Under the pieces are notes generated by a model. It worked only from the letters and a program-made list of their open reading frames with translations, searched no databases and was not told the DNA's origin. From Deinandra increscens subsp. villosa (lineage: Eukaryota; Streptophyta; Magnoliopsida; Asterales; Asteraceae), in assembly GCA_039602395.1 (NCBI GenBank), contig JBCNJP010000024.1, forward strand, positions 4,867,524 to 4,931,523: DNA of 64,000 nucleotides, written 5' to 3'. The translations under genes were made by a program, and so were the position numbers. Shown in pieces: positions 42,726 to 54,570 of the stretch; position 1 is the stretch's first letter; every line of letters starts with the position of its first letter.

Positions 42726-44162
42726 TTTGAAACTTCATCAATCATGTCAGTGTTGTGATTTTGGTACTTTGCCACTTGTTCTATGCAAGCAGGTTTGCAT
42801 AGATTTTCTAAAAATTTCTTAGGGATGGAGTTTACCTGATCTGAGATGGAGTCTTGTTTGGCCATCAAAGCATGGTTAATAGGCTCAAACTCAGCAACGA
42901 AATCTTCCCATTCAACACATGAGGTTTGATTGGAAACAGCAGCAACCACATTCTGGTGGTTTTGACTTCCGGTTGGCTATGGTGGAGTAGGGTGAGAGCA
43001 TGAGTTGTTATCAGAATTGTTGTTGTTAGAGTTATTTCCTCCTTGATTTTTCACTTGGACATGACTCTGGTTCTGTCCTTCTCTTCTTGGTTGAGAGCAC
43101 TCCCTTGCAAAGTGACCAAGTTGGTGACAGTTGTAGCACTTCACCTTGCTTTTGTCAAGGCCTTTGTGAGCACCTTTTGCTCCCTTGTAGGTTCTACCAG
43201 TCCTTTTGTAAAACCTTTGAGCTCTGACAGACACCATAGCAAGTTGAGTTATTATGTCCATTTCCTCCAAATCATCAGCACCTATGCACTCAAGATCTTC
43301 AGGTATGAAGCCTTGGTAAGAGTCAGTTGCTATATGAGCATTGTGAGAGTTTTCAAATGTGTTTGAAAACTTTCTTGACACCTTGGTGTCTCAGGGAAAC
43401 TGACAATAGGTGACTGATATGATGATGAGTTTGAAGACCTTTGACTGTTAAAATCAGTAGTTACTAGTGCAGATGAAAACAGCTGAGTTGACTCAGAAGA
43501 TGAGTTTTGTTTAAGATCTAGTTCCATTTCATAGGCATTGAGTATGCCATGAAGTTCACTGAGTCTCATCTTTTTCAAGTTTTTGCATTCTCTGATGCTC
43601 ACTGTGTAAACTGTCCATACAGAAGGCAGAGAACGTAGGAACTTTCTGTTTACATCTACCTGGTCTAGTTTTACATCAACCTTTTGGAGTTCATCAAGCA
43701 AAGAAACAAATCTTAAGTACTGGTTTGTCATTGTTTCACCAGATTTGAAAGTAAAGTTTTCATACTTCTGTTTTAAGACATCTTTTTAACTTCACTGGTT
43801 CCTCCATACATTTCACTTAAGGCATTACACAGGTCAAATGTAGTTTTATATCCTTTAAACCCACTTAAAATGGAATTAGGAAGTGCAGCCTGTAGAGTCC
43901 AATATGCCTTATGGTCAAATTCGAGAGCAGTGTAGTCAGATTCAACATATTTATCTAGTGGCTTAGGTATTTTGACTTCTGCATCATCAGCAGATGAAAC
44001 CATGGGTGAGTAGGGTCCTTCAGTGAAAGATTTCCAAATACGACGGTCCAAAATCCTAACAAAACCTTCCATCCTGAGTTTCCAGGTACCAAAGTCATCA
44101 GGAGTAAACATTGGTGGTTTGTTGGAAGAACCATTTGGGCAGCTTAAACTGAAATCACTCAT
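42726..44162 (-). pseudogene. SIRE Gag, N-terminal part
   Basis: Starts MSDFSLSCPNGSSNKPPMFT at 44162 with a Copia-type Gag core (DDFGTWKLRMEGFV), broken by frame changes near 43770 and 43380 and a stop near 42950. The zinc knuckle CYNCHQLGHFAREC is at about 43096-43140, after LDKSKVK as in the TR-GAG Copia Gag (LDKSKVKCYNC). This shows the two Gags are distantly related. The last part (42949-42726) is helical. Confidence 0.8.
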
Positions 44163-44260
44163 TTTGAAAACCTTTTGAAAGATGAAATAGCAAAGCTTGT
44201 AAAGTAAGCAAGTAAAGTATCAACTTTGAAGCACTGAAAGTCTTCAAAGTGAGAGCCAAA

Positions 44261-44272
44261 GCTCTGATACCA
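44261..44272 (-). promoter_or_regulatory. SIRE primer binding site
   Basis: GCTCTGATACCA on the plus strand, TGGTATCAGAGC on the minus strand, two bases from the LTR. Confidence 0.88.
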
Positions 44273-44274
44273 CT

Positions 44275-44946
44275 TGTAGGATCGTTATTAGTTAGAGTTA
44301 AACTAAAACAAAGCCCTTTACTTGCAAATATAACCCTGCGGAATTAAAGTTATGTTTCACTTTACTTAAGCGATATTTAGTTCTTTTGTATAATGTAAAT
44401 CCTTGATTTGCAGAAAGATAGTAACAACAAAGTATCAAATACTCAACACTATTTGCATTAACTCAAAGCTACACTATTACAAGTTGTTCAAGAACAGATG
44501 ATGTGTAAACTAAGAGCTAACTATGCTATATATAGTGTTGATGAGATCAATGACAGCCATTGATCTCATGCGATCTAATCTAGACCGTAAACTAAAAAGT
44601 CAAATACAAACTACCAAAAGAATAAACATCGGCAATTGGAATATCTTGCGTGTTTGCAGCAACATACTACTTTAGGAGAGTGGCTTGAATCAGATATAGA
44701 AGCATACGAGAAGCTTTTGCAGGATCGGACTTGCTGAAAAGACATCTCAGGAAAAGTCCGGTTGAACTCTTTATCTGGTGGATAAACGAGTTCACCCGGA
44801 ATATTCGCTAAAGGACAAAACTGCTTCTTTCCACTTGAACTGCCAGTTCCGCTTGAAGTGAGAATTCCGCTTCAACTTCAACTTCAGCAGGAACATAGTA
44901 AAATTGGCATTCAGTCGGAAATCTTCCAAGCGCAATATTCCTTACA
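44275..44946 (-). repeat. SIRE Copia 5' LTR
   Basis: 672 bp, TGTAGG to CTTACA on the plus strand. The last 154 bp match 1-154. The word cluster (CCGGTTGAAC, TTCCGCTTGAAG) lies at 44755-44935. Followed by AACAA, the expected target duplication position; its partner lies left of the window. Confidence 0.88.
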
Positions 44947-45147
44947 AACAATTTATGAAAAATCAGTTCAATAACGAAGGTCTTAGAAGTGGATTTTGGG
45001 TACCAAAACGGAGGGTACTAGCCGTTAGGTAGTAAAAGTGTAGATCTTTTCGAGACGGTCGTTTTGGCAGGTATTAGCTCCCGTAACTCTTTACGGTTTC
45101 CAAGTTACGTCAGTTTTCATGAAACCTTTCAAAATTCCTGATTACTG

Positions 45148-45410
45148 TTCACCCGAACCTGTTCCGAACCCCTTCCGAACCACCTCTGAACTTAATCCGA
45201 ACCTTATCCGAACACAAACAAGCCGAACTCCCTCCGAACCTAATCTTCGGAGGATCAAACAGAACATGGACCAAACTTGTTCCGAACCGTGTATGAACCC
45301 CGCCGAACTCTCTCCGAACTTGACCTGAACTCTCACCGAGCCAAGAAAGGACCGAACTCTGTCCGAACCTCGAGTTCAGAGTGGTTATGATGGAGATGTC
45401 CGAACCTCAG
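45148..45410 (-). repeat. Leader word array GGTTCGGA of CopX
   Basis: About 13 copies of CCGAAC (plus strand) in 260 bp, irregularly spaced. The same word, in both orientations, occurs in the CopX LTR (45846-45902). It takes the place of the TGATCCGCCG array in the related TR-GAG Copia. Confidence 0.8.
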
Positions 45411-45641
45411 ACGAACAAAAGCTCACTCGACAACATTTTCTCTATTTTCAGTGTTTTGGATGCAATTTTCGACAGAAACTCAAACAAACTCGATAGAAAC
45501 GGTCTAGAAGAAAATTTTTGATGTGAACCACACTCAAGTAGATCAAACGAACTCAAAAATGATACTCATTTTTGCAAAAACGTGAATTTTGACTCAAAAT
45601 TCCGAAAAATAGAGATTTCCGACTAGTAGAGCAAACCTAAT

Positions 45642-45653
45642 GCTCTGATACCA
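45642..45653 (-). promoter_or_regulatory. CopX primer binding site
   Basis: GCTCTGATACCA (plus), TGGTATCAGAGC on the minus strand, two bases from the LTR end. Confidence 0.85.
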
Positions 45654-45655
45654 TT

Positions 45656-45969
45656 TGAAAAGCGTACAGATCATCTACTTAGTCGTAATGAAATCAATGT
45701 AAAACGAGTATGAACACAATGAGTAAATACAAATGAAATGTATTAGACCACAGAGAAACACCACAGAGTTCATATACAAGATATGACCAAGAAGCTCTCT
45801 AAACTGAATACAAGACACATATTTATACATATTGAATCCCGCTGGTCCGAACTCCAGGTTCGGACCTGTCCGAACTCTAGGTTCGCCAGGAGTTCGGACC
45901 ACAACACATATGCACATCTCCGTCTTGTATTCGATACTTCACATGACCATCAAGAACCATGTATCAACA
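45656..45969 (-). repeat. CopX 5' LTR
   Basis: 314 bp, TGAAAAGCG at the left and TGTATCAACA at the right (plus strand). Directly beyond it the sequence matches the interior of the Gyp3 LTR at 55325, so CopX inserted there. Confidence 0.7.
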
Positions 45970-48676
45970 CCTTGCCCGTGTAATCCCTTATCACAAGGGC
46001 CTTCTCATAACTAGTCTAAGCCTCACTTTGACCAGACATACATACATATTTTAGAAAAGCTCAGCTTACGCTAGTGAGTGCTATATTTTAAAAGCTTTAC
46101 CTCGGCGTGAGGTTTAAAACCTTAGGACCTGCAAGATCCCTTTTTCACAAACATTTATCAAGTATAATATATATCGCAATTATACAACACGTAATATTCC
46201 TTAACAGGAAATACCCCCTATAAAACCATTTACCCCACTATCCCTTCCTACAATCCCAATGTCTATTACCAGCTAAACCCTGCTAATGTATAAGCAGAGA
46301 TAACCTTCTTGCTAACTGCCGAGTTTACCCTTCTGGGGCATTCCCTTTAACGGACAGTGGCCCCGCTTCCCCCTATTTGCTAACTGCTGAGTTTACCCTT
46401 CTAGGGCGTTCCCTATAACGGACCGTTCCTAGTTTCCCCTATTTTCTAACTGCCGAGTTTACCCTTCTAGGGCATTCCCTATAACGAATAGTTGCCCCGT
46501 TTCCCTCTATTTGCTAACTGCCGAGTTTACCCTTCAAGAGTATTCCCTATAACGGATAGTTGCCCCGTTTCCCCCTATTTGCTAACTGCCGAGTTTACCC
46601 TTCAAGAGTATTCCCTATAACGGATAGTTGCCCCGTTTCCCCCTATTTGCTAACTGCCGAGTTTACCCTTCTAGAGTATTCTCTGTAATGGATAGTCGCT
46701 TTCTCCCCCTTCCTATTTGTAGTGATCTCTAACCCCATTGAGTAACACTACTTCCTAACTCCCCCTGTACTACAACCCGTCCCTAGTTAAATATACAAGT
46801 GACTTAGGATTATTAGTAATAAGGGATAAGGTCTTCATATACTGCAACAAGTGAACATCCCCCAATTTACCATTGGTGTATGTATACAGGATGTACCAGC
46901 GGCGTATCCTCCACACTTCTGATATACCGGGTAACTAATATTATTATGTATATATATATATAGGAAGTACCAGCGGCGTATCCACCACATAATAATAAAG
47001 CAAATTCATCACATGCTCTCATATAATCATAAATATTCACTATAATGTTTACTAATAATTCCTTTATCACTTGACTATTTAAGTTCAAAGCAAGTATAGC
47101 ACCTATCATATCACAGTCATTATAATTATGTAATAACACGCATAAGCCATTCAAAACAATTTCTATAACATATCATATATATATATATCAACCCAAAAGC
47201 AGTTTAACAACCTATCCCTTTAAATCATTTCACGTATAAGCAATTTAATGCATTTCCCTGTAACGTTTCACGTATAAGCATTTTAAAGCATTTTCATAGC
47301 ATTTCACATATATATCAATCAAAACTACTTTAGCAGTTTCCAACAATTAAAATATGCAACAGTCAGTTATAAACCATTTATCATATTTGTATGTATAGCA
47401 GCTCGAAAATAGTAAAACATTTAAAACATTTAAAACATTTAAGAGTGGGCTCATAGAACTAACCTTATCATTTTATGTTCCAAAATATACTAGGATATTT
47501 TTATAATAATTTATAAGCCTCAGGATACTTATAATAATTATAAACACGTATAACATCTGTAAGTATTTATAACTTTACATAATTTACGCTTTTAGCCCTT
47601 TTACTTTTCCGTTAACTATTTAACATGTATTTTTTCATGTTTAACTAACTAAATACGTATTTCCACATATATATTCATCAAATGAATATTTCAAATTCAT
47701 TTATACTATTAAACACATATTTATACATGTAATTCATATAACATAATCACGTAAAGACATTTTCTCTCGGTTATCATTTATTTCTATCATATAAACGTTT
47801 AACTACGTTTTTCATGCTAATATCATTTATATATATATATATATATATCAATTATCTTTGATATAAAACATGTATCTACATCATTTCTGACCCGTTTGCT
47901 TTGAAAATGCAACGATCTTTCAGAAGATATATTTAGCTAACTCCTTGGAAGAACGCATCTTCGTTAGACATCTACTGCTCCATTTCACCCTTTGCGTACT
48001 TCAAACGTTTATCTACACTTTACATGGCTTGATCTTCATTCTTAAATTCCAACAGTCCCTTACTTGCTTACTAATAAGTGATCTATATCCATAAATTCTA
48101 CTGATTTGTTTTCCACTGTGGCCCGTACTATCTACTTACACGGGACTAACTCTAGTCCACTTCTCATTGTATCTCAAGTGTATATATATAAGATGTACCA
48201 GCGGCGTATCTACCACACCCTTGATACATCCAGAGGTGTACTAGCCCTAGCCTAGTGTAGGATGACATTACTATTCTAACTACAACAAAGCCAGTATAAT
48301 TAGCACTATCTCGTTAAAAAGTTCTATACATCTGCCCTTTCTCAACGCATTTCTTTAGATAAAGACTCCGTTTTTTCCTCTTTTCGGATGGTAAATATTT
48401 ATCAGAATATGGAGTGTGAATCAAACCCATGTTATTTATCACCTACTTTCAATGAACTAGTTGGACATCCTGTGTATAATCTTTATTAATGCTCCCATTT
48501 CTTCAGTGTAAACATTACTGCTGCAATCTCTAAGTCCTCAGACGATTTCTAACGTTTAACGTTCATTTTTCTAAGGCAGCTACGATCTAAAGGATTCTTG
48601 ATCCTAACTAATGGTCTACCAAGCAATTCACAAAACTATTCGATAAAGCATATAACACAAAATCAGGCACATTATT
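45970..48676 (-). repeat. Gyp3 3' LTR (start and end uncertain) and 3' region
   Basis: 45970-47190 matches 55325-56395. The sequence beyond (47190-48676) has no partner in the window because the other LTR is truncated, so I cannot place the LTR boundary; part may be 3' untranslated region. It contains a 68-bp minisatellite (46307-46716), GTACCAGCGGCGTATCC motifs at about 46888, 46967 and 48197, and otherwise AT-rich sequence with a TA run near 47830. No gene is seen. Confidence 0.6.
46307..46716 (-). repeat. 68-bp minisatellite, six copies, in Gyp3 LTR
   Basis: Six tandem units of about 66-70 bp, each with GCTAACTGCCGAGTTTACCC and a block ending in CCCCCTAT. The equivalent array in the other LTR (55663-55936) has four units. 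Confidence 0.85.
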
Positions 48677-49824
48677 TATCGAGAAACTTTACCCTTGGTT
48701 CCAGAAACTAGAACTGCCCTTAATGGCATTGGATTTTTCACTATCTTAGGGCAATTTGCTTTAACATGCCCCGGACTTCCACACTCATAACATTTCTTAG
48801 CTTCCGGACAACTGTTAGAGTAGTGTCTTTCCTTTCCACACCTATAGCAACTAGTTGGTTTTACCTAAGACTCTCCATGATGATACTTGTCACAATTACG
48901 ACACTTAGGCTTGTCGCCTTTTGAATCTTTCTTTAGCTTCTTGTGAAAATCTCGGTCATTCTTCTTTGAACTTTCTCCAGTCTCAGCTATCTTCCTCTTA
49001 GCTTCTCGTCTTCCATTGTCACCATATTCTTTTTCGTAAACCATAGCACTGATGTTAATTGCTTCCTGGTACGCTTTTGGAACATGAGGCCTAACTATCT
49101 TCCTTACAACAGCAGGAAGGGCCTGAACATACCTCTTCACCTTCTCTTCTTCGGGTGTTACCAACCTCTGTACAATCTCACTATTTCGTCAAACTTGCTC
49201 GTAAACTCCTGATGGGTCATATTACCAGCTTCCAACTTTAGAAAGTTAATCTCGATCCTCTCCAACTCGTGTCTTGGACAAAACTTACTCATCACTAAAG
49301 TATTCAGATCATTCCATCTCATAGCAGCAACCTCTTGCTCGCCTCGGGATTATAGAATAGAGTCCTACCAGAATAATGCTTCTCATTTGAAGGAATAGGT
49401 TACGTACTTCACCGCTTGATCTAAACGACACTCACTAATACCTATCACAACTTCCATCTCTCGAATCCAATGAACAGTTGAACCTGCATCTCTCTGCCCT
49501 TCAAATTACGGAGGCCTACATCCACTAAACGATTTGAAAGAATATCCGCGGTCAGCATTTCCCGCATCTCCAATAGCATCACCATCGGCTCCTTCGGCTC
49601 CATTTTCACCTCCACCAGCATCTCCATGAAGTTGAGAGATTAGATTAGGCAAAGCCGCCTGGAAAATTTGATTTATCTCTGCTGCCATAGCTGCTCTTTG
49701 CTCGTTTGTAAAGACGTGAGCTCTCGCATTATTCTCTCGTTCGGGATTCACACGCGAATTGCCTTCCAGCACCGGTTGCTCTTCCGGCACCCCTACCTCT
49801 ACCACGTCCGCCTCTTATCATCAT
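48677..49824 (-). pseudogene. Gyp3 Gag, decayed
   Basis: On the minus strand it starts MMIRGGRGRGRGAGRATGAG at 49824, then shifts frame. A further part reads HVFTNEQRAAMAAEINQIFQ, and the Gag core region near 49164-49440 is broken by frame changes. A stretch RYVQALPAVVRKIVRPHVPK follows, then three zinc knuckles: CRNCDKYHHGES (last Cys lost at a stop), CYRCGKERHYSNSC and CYECGSPGHVKANC. It ends at TAA near 48677. The arrangement is that of Ty3/Gypsy Gag. Where protease should begin there is only non-coding sequence. Confidence 0.75.
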
Positions 49825-49837
49825 CCTACATTCCAGG

Positions 49838-50860
49838 TGTTGGACTCGGTCTGCCCAAGACACATACTAGATTGATGTGGCTAGTACGTTATGATCCAAG
49901 ACGGGTCATACCCAATAATGAGCTAGGCAAACACCCAATGGATATTTATTTAGATATGATCAATTAAATAAATATCACCTAAAGAAGATATTTAGAAATG
50001 GGTTTCTAAATAATTGCACTTATGATTAAATCATATGGATGATTTAAATTGGAGAAGTAAAGTAGCAATATTATTTAAGTGGTTAAATAAATTGTTACAC
50101 AACATATAAAAGGGTTATATGTTATATTATATTTTTGGTCTTGTTACATGTCATATAAGGTGTTACATGACATGTTACAAGTAAGCCTCATAACAAAATA
50201 TAAAACATTGATTAAATGGGATTTGTAGGAGGGAAGAAAGAAAAGAATTTGAAATTCTTCTTTTCCCCCTGCTTTTGAACGGCCCCTCTCCCTCTAATAA
50301 TGAGGGTGGGTGGCTTTTGTAGTGTCCAAGGCATGCAAGAGTGTCTAGGTTCATTTCCCCTTGGAGCTTTTAATAGCCAACACCCAACTACCTTCTCTAA
50401 CACACTATTGAGTTTCATTAGTGCACAAGAACTCTCTCTCTCTCACCCATCTGTTTTTCCTTGAAGGAAATCAGTCCCAAGGGTGAAAGAGACTTGTGGA
50501 ATTCGGATTCAAGCAAGGAGACAAAGAGTGTTCATCTTCACCAAATCCTAGCAACAAAGGTGTTTGTTGTTCGAGCTCGTGGGTATCATCACTTGAGGCT
50601 TTCAAGTTAGATAGAAGCCGGTTCATCCACATCATCTTCTTCATAATCTTGAGCTTGGAAGAAGGTAAATCTAAAACCCCCTATGGTTGGTTTTAGTTTT
50701 GATAGCATGCATACATATTTGGATCCTCGGTTAGGGTTTTGATAAACAATGTTTAAAATCGGTTTTAACATTAACTAACATGATATATGATTATTTTTTC
50801 CGCTGCGTTTGACATTTCAAGGAATTAAAATGGCTTTGATAATGTTCTTAAAACCCAACA
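49838..50860 (+). repeat. Copia-3 5' LTR
   Basis: TGTTGGACTCGG to AAAACCCAACA, 1023 bp, repeated at 53549. The bases after it, TGGCATTTAGAGCC, resemble a diverged iMet primer binding site (TGGTATCAGAGCC). Confidence 0.9.
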
Positions 50861-51512
50861 ATGGCATTTAGAGCCGCTTATATGGATGCATGCTTCAAAG
50901 AGCTAGTTGGTTAGCTCCACAAAGCTCTTGGTTTTGGTTCCTCATACCACAAACCGAAATTTTTGTTCATGGTTTCCCTTTATCTTTCAAGATGATTCAC
51001 TAACATGCATGTGGTTATCTTGAAAGATTAAAGCATTTTATCATTTTGTTGTTTTTGTTGTTTGGACAACAAACCCACGTTTTCGGTTTTGTGTTGGACC
51101 GAAAAGGAAAATGGGTTAAAAGGGAACCATTTTTACACTTGTACATATGGATGTATTTTTAGATATATGTTTGGTGCAAGAAGGTAATGTTCTTAAAACC
51201 CAACAATGGCATTTAGAGCCGCTTATATGGATGCATGCTTCAAAAAGCTAGTTGGTTAGCTCCACAAAGCTCTTGGTTTTGGTTCCTCATACCACAAACC
51301 AAAAGTTTTGTTCATGGTTTCCCTTTATCTTTCAAGATGATTCACTAACATGCATGTGGTTATCTTGAAAGATTAAAGCATTTTATCATTTTGTTGTTTT
51401 TGTTGTTTGGACAACAAACCCACGTTTTCGGTTTTGTGTTGGACTGAAAAGGAAAATGGGTTAAAAGGGAACCATTTTTACACTTGTACATATGGATGTA
51501 TTTTTAGATATT
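50843..51512 (+). repeat. 344-bp tandem duplication at the Copia-3 LTR/leader joint
   Basis: 50843-51186 is repeated from 51187. The unit starts with the last 18 bases of the LTR (AATGTTCTTAAAACCCAACA) and covers the PBS and first part of the leader. The second copy runs out at GTATTTTTAGATAT and is followed directly by RT coding sequence. Confidence 0.88.
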
Positions 51513-52015
51513 TGGCAATTGGATGTCAAAACGGCTTTCCTAAATGGATATCTTGAGGAAGATGTCTATATGCTCAGCCCGAGGGTTTTGTCGATCCAAA
51601 ACATCCTAATAAAGTGTGTAAGTTAAAGAAATCAATCTATGGATTGAAACAAGCATCAAGGAGTTGGAATCAGCGTTTTGATGAAGAGATAAAGAAATTT
51701 GGCTTCATCAAGAACGAAGATGAGGCTTGTGTCTATAAGAAGGCTAGTGGGAGTATAATAGCTTTTCTAGTATTGTATGTAGATGACATACTACTATTTG
51801 GGAATGACATTCCAACCTTGGAAGGTGTAAAAACCTGGCCTGCAAGTTTCTTTTCCACCAAGGATCTTGGTGAAGCCACCTATATTTTGGGAATAAAGAT
51901 CTATAGGGATAGATCAAGGCGCCTGATAGGTTTGAATCAAAGTGCATACATTGACAAAGTCTTGAAAAGGTTCAAGATGGAGAACTCTAAGAAAGGTTTG
52001 GTACCTATTCAATAA
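51513..52015 (+). pseudogene. Copia-3 reverse transcriptase fragment
   Basis: Begins within RT (QLDVKTAFLNGYLEEDVY), loses frame by a short deletion near 51575, then continues with KKSIYGLKQASRSWNQRFD, the catalytic YVDDILLFGND at about 51775 and YILGIKIYRDRSRR. A stop (TAA) at 52013 separates it from RNase H. TNT1-94-like Copia. Confidence 0.85.
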
Positions 52016-52768
52016 GGGACTATATTGAGTAGGACTCAATGTCCAAGCTCAAAGGTTGAGCAAGACAAAATGAAAGGAATCCCATATGCGTCTGCTATTG
52101 GATCGATTATGTATGCTATGATATGCACTAGACCGGACGTGTCATGCGCGTTAAGCATGACAAGTAGATACCAACAAAATCCAGGTGATAGTCATTGGAT
52201 GGCTGTCAAGAGTATATTGAAATATCTTAGAAGGTCTAAGGATATGTTCTTAATATACGGATCTGATGAGAAGGAACTCGTTGTAAGGGGTTACACGGAT
52301 GCGAGTTTCCAAACGGATCGAGATTATTCTCGATCACAATCGGGGTATATCTTCATTATGAATGGAGGGGCGGTCTCTTGGAAGAGCTCAAAGCAGGATG
52401 TGGTTGCATTGTCCACTACGGAATCAGAGTACATCGCCGCATCTTTGGCCGCACAAGAAGCCGTGTGTTTGAAGAAGTTTATTGCCGAACTAGGGGTTGT
52501 TCCTACCATTCAAGGACCCCTAGAGATCCTTTGTGATAACGAGGGAGCGATTGCTCAAATCAAAGAACCTCGTGATCATCAAAAGGTGAGGCACATCGAG
52601 CAGAGATTCAACTACACAAGGGATGAAGTTGCAAAAGGAAAGATATGTATTTGCAAAGTTCAAAGCGACGACAATGTCTCCAATCCACTCACGAAGCTCC
52701 TAGAAGGCCCAAAGCATGAGGGTCATGTTTGTGCCATGGGACTTCGACATTCTAGTGATTGGATATGA
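52016..52768 (+). pseudogene. Copia-3 RNase H
   Basis: An open frame of about 247 codons with YASAIGSIMYAMICTRPDVS, the RNase H start GYTDASFQTDRDYSRSQSGY, the active-site region STTESEYIAASLAAQEA and a natural-looking stop. It is in frame with the RT piece apart from the stop at 52013. The following 780 bp (52769-53548) are untranslated sequence, with AGTGGCAGATTG as PPT-like tract. Confidence 0.85.
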
Positions 52769-53548
52769 TTTATGTTTTGTATTAGGATATCGGAACAATT
52801 GTTATTTTGACACTTTTATATGAATGTGGGATTTCATTTAAAATTGTGAAGTGTTCCATTTTGCATGTTTAAATTCGTGAATAAGTTACTTGTTCTAAAT
52901 GTCCGTAGTCGATCATATTTGTGGGAACAAATATGAAGGTAAGACTATTATGAACTTGGATTGGTGGATATTCATAAGGTATGAATATGGAGCAATGGGT
53001 TGCTACCAAAGTTTATAGATATTTGTGGGAGACAAATATTGGACGACCCGCTCTCAAGACTTACCCCATGGAATCTTTATTGATTGATCATTAGTAAGCT
53101 TGAGTAAAGGAGAATATCATTTGTATCCTCTGACATGAGATACATATTGGGTCTTGATATTCACCCAGTATTATGCTTTGACTTAGTTCTTCGCTGTTCT
53201 GAAACATGACAGTACATAAGGCTAAGCTCAGGCATAGTACTAGGTGTTTTGTGAGAGACGTATGTAGTCAAGATGGAATTTGTCCCTCTTATTCGTTGAG
53301 AGTTAAATGTCTGGCCTGAATTAAGTTAAATCTAATAGAGAGTGATCACTCTATGTCTCTAGGATTTAACATGACATTTGTGACAAAAGGATAAATGATC
53401 GTTTCACCTAAAACATTTCAAGTGGTGACTTGAAGGAGATGATGTTATTGAATGGCACTAAGTCATACGTATTAGGGGTAACAAACCGTTGTTAGGCGGT
53501 ATTTGTTGCTTGCATCAATCTTCTATGAATCTTGTGCAAGTGGCAGAT

Positions 53549-54570
53549 TGTTGGACTCGGTCTACCCAAGACACGTACTAGATTGATGTGGCTAGTACGT
53601 TATGATCCAATACGGGTCATACCCAATAACGAGCTAGACAAACACCCAATGGATATTTATTTAGATATGATCAATTAAATAAATATCACCTAAAGAAGAT
53701 ATTTGGAAATGGGTTTCTAAATAATTGCACTTATGATTAAATCATATGGATGACTTAAATTGGAGAAGTAAAGTAGCAATATTATTTAAGTGGTTAAATA
53801 AATTGTTACACAACATATAAAAGGGTTATATGTTATATTATATTTTTGGTCTTGTTACATGTTATATAAGGTGTTACATGACATGTTACAAGTAAGCCTC
53901 ATAACAAAGTATAATACATTGATTAAATGGGATTTGTAGGAGGGAAGAAAGAGAAGAATTTGAAATTCTTCTTTTCCCCCTCCTTTTGAATGGCCCCTCT
54001 CCCTCTAATAATGAGGGTGGGTGGATTTTGTAGTGTCCAAGGCATGCAAGAGTGTCTAGGTTCATTTCCCCTTGGAGCTTTTAATAGCCAACACCCAACT
54101 ACCTTCTCTAACACACTATTGAGTTTCATTAGTGCACAAGAACTCTCTCTCTCACCCATCAGTTTTTCCTTGAAGGAAATCAGTCCCAAGGGTGAAAGAG
54201 ACTTGTGTAATTCGGATTCAAGCAAGGAGACAAAGAGTGTTCATCTTCACCAAATCCTAGTAACAAAGGTGTTTCTTATTCGAGCTCGTGGGTATCATCA
54301 CTTGAGGCTTTCAAGTTAGATAGCAAGCCGGTTCATCCACATCATCTTCTTCATAATCTTGAGCTTGGAAGAAGGTAAATCTAAAACCCTCTATGGTTGG
54401 TTTTAGTTTTGATAGCATGCATACATATTTGGATCCTCGGTTTGGGTTTTGATAAACAATGTTTAAAATCGGTTTTAACATTAACTAACATGATATATGA
54501 TTTTGTTTTCTGCAGCGTTTGACATTTTAAGGAATTAAAATGGCTTTGATAATGTTCTTAAAACCCAACA
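53549..54570 (+). repeat. Copia-3 3' LTR
   Basis: 1022 bp, TGTTGGACTCGG to AAAACCCAACA, followed by CCAGG. Confidence 0.9.

Larger units (their letters stand above)
1..44946. mobile_element. SIRE-type Copia retrotransposon with env-like ORF, broken into three blocks
   Basis: This is the host element of the left two thirds of the window. Matching LTR sequence lies at 1-154 and 44793-44946, both in minus orientation. The blocks between are env-like ORF (minus, to 4714), pol plus env start (plus, 15131-20074) and gag (minus, 40878-44162). In a normal SIRE element the order is gag, protease, integrase, RT, RNase H, env-like, all on one strand, so the middle block is inverted here. Two Gypsy elements fill the breaks. 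Many stops and frameshifts, and several differences between the two LTR stretches, mark it as old and dead. The left LTR runs off the window. The SIRE assignment rests on Copia domain order plus an env-like ORF after pol. Confidence 0.8.
44947..45969 (-). mobile_element. CopX: 5' end of a Copia related to the TR-GAG Copia
   Basis: Minus strand: LTR (45969 to 45656), PBS, then leader to 44952, where SIRE is inserted about 40 bases before the expected gag start. The leader segment GACGTAACTTGGAAACCG (minus) and the stretch GGTACCCAAAATCCACTT have counterparts in the TR-GAG leader (GACGTAACTTGCAAACCG, CCCCAAAATCCACTT). The rest of the element should lie left of the window. No coding part is visible here. 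Confidence 0.7.
49838..54570 (+). mobile_element. Copia-3: internally deleted Copia
   Basis: 4733 bp with TSD CCAGG (49833-49837, 54571-54575). LTRs of 1023 bp and 1022 bp are about 98% alike by eye. The internal part has a duplicated leader and then jumps into the middle of RT; gag, protease, integrase and the first half of RT are missing. Confidence 0.9.

Noticed and set aside
44275..44946. The three SIRE blocks as three independent Copia insertions
   Set aside because: Matching LTR ends on the outer blocks and the shared AAACT with compatible env frame make a single rearranged element much simpler, though the gag-pol link is not proven.
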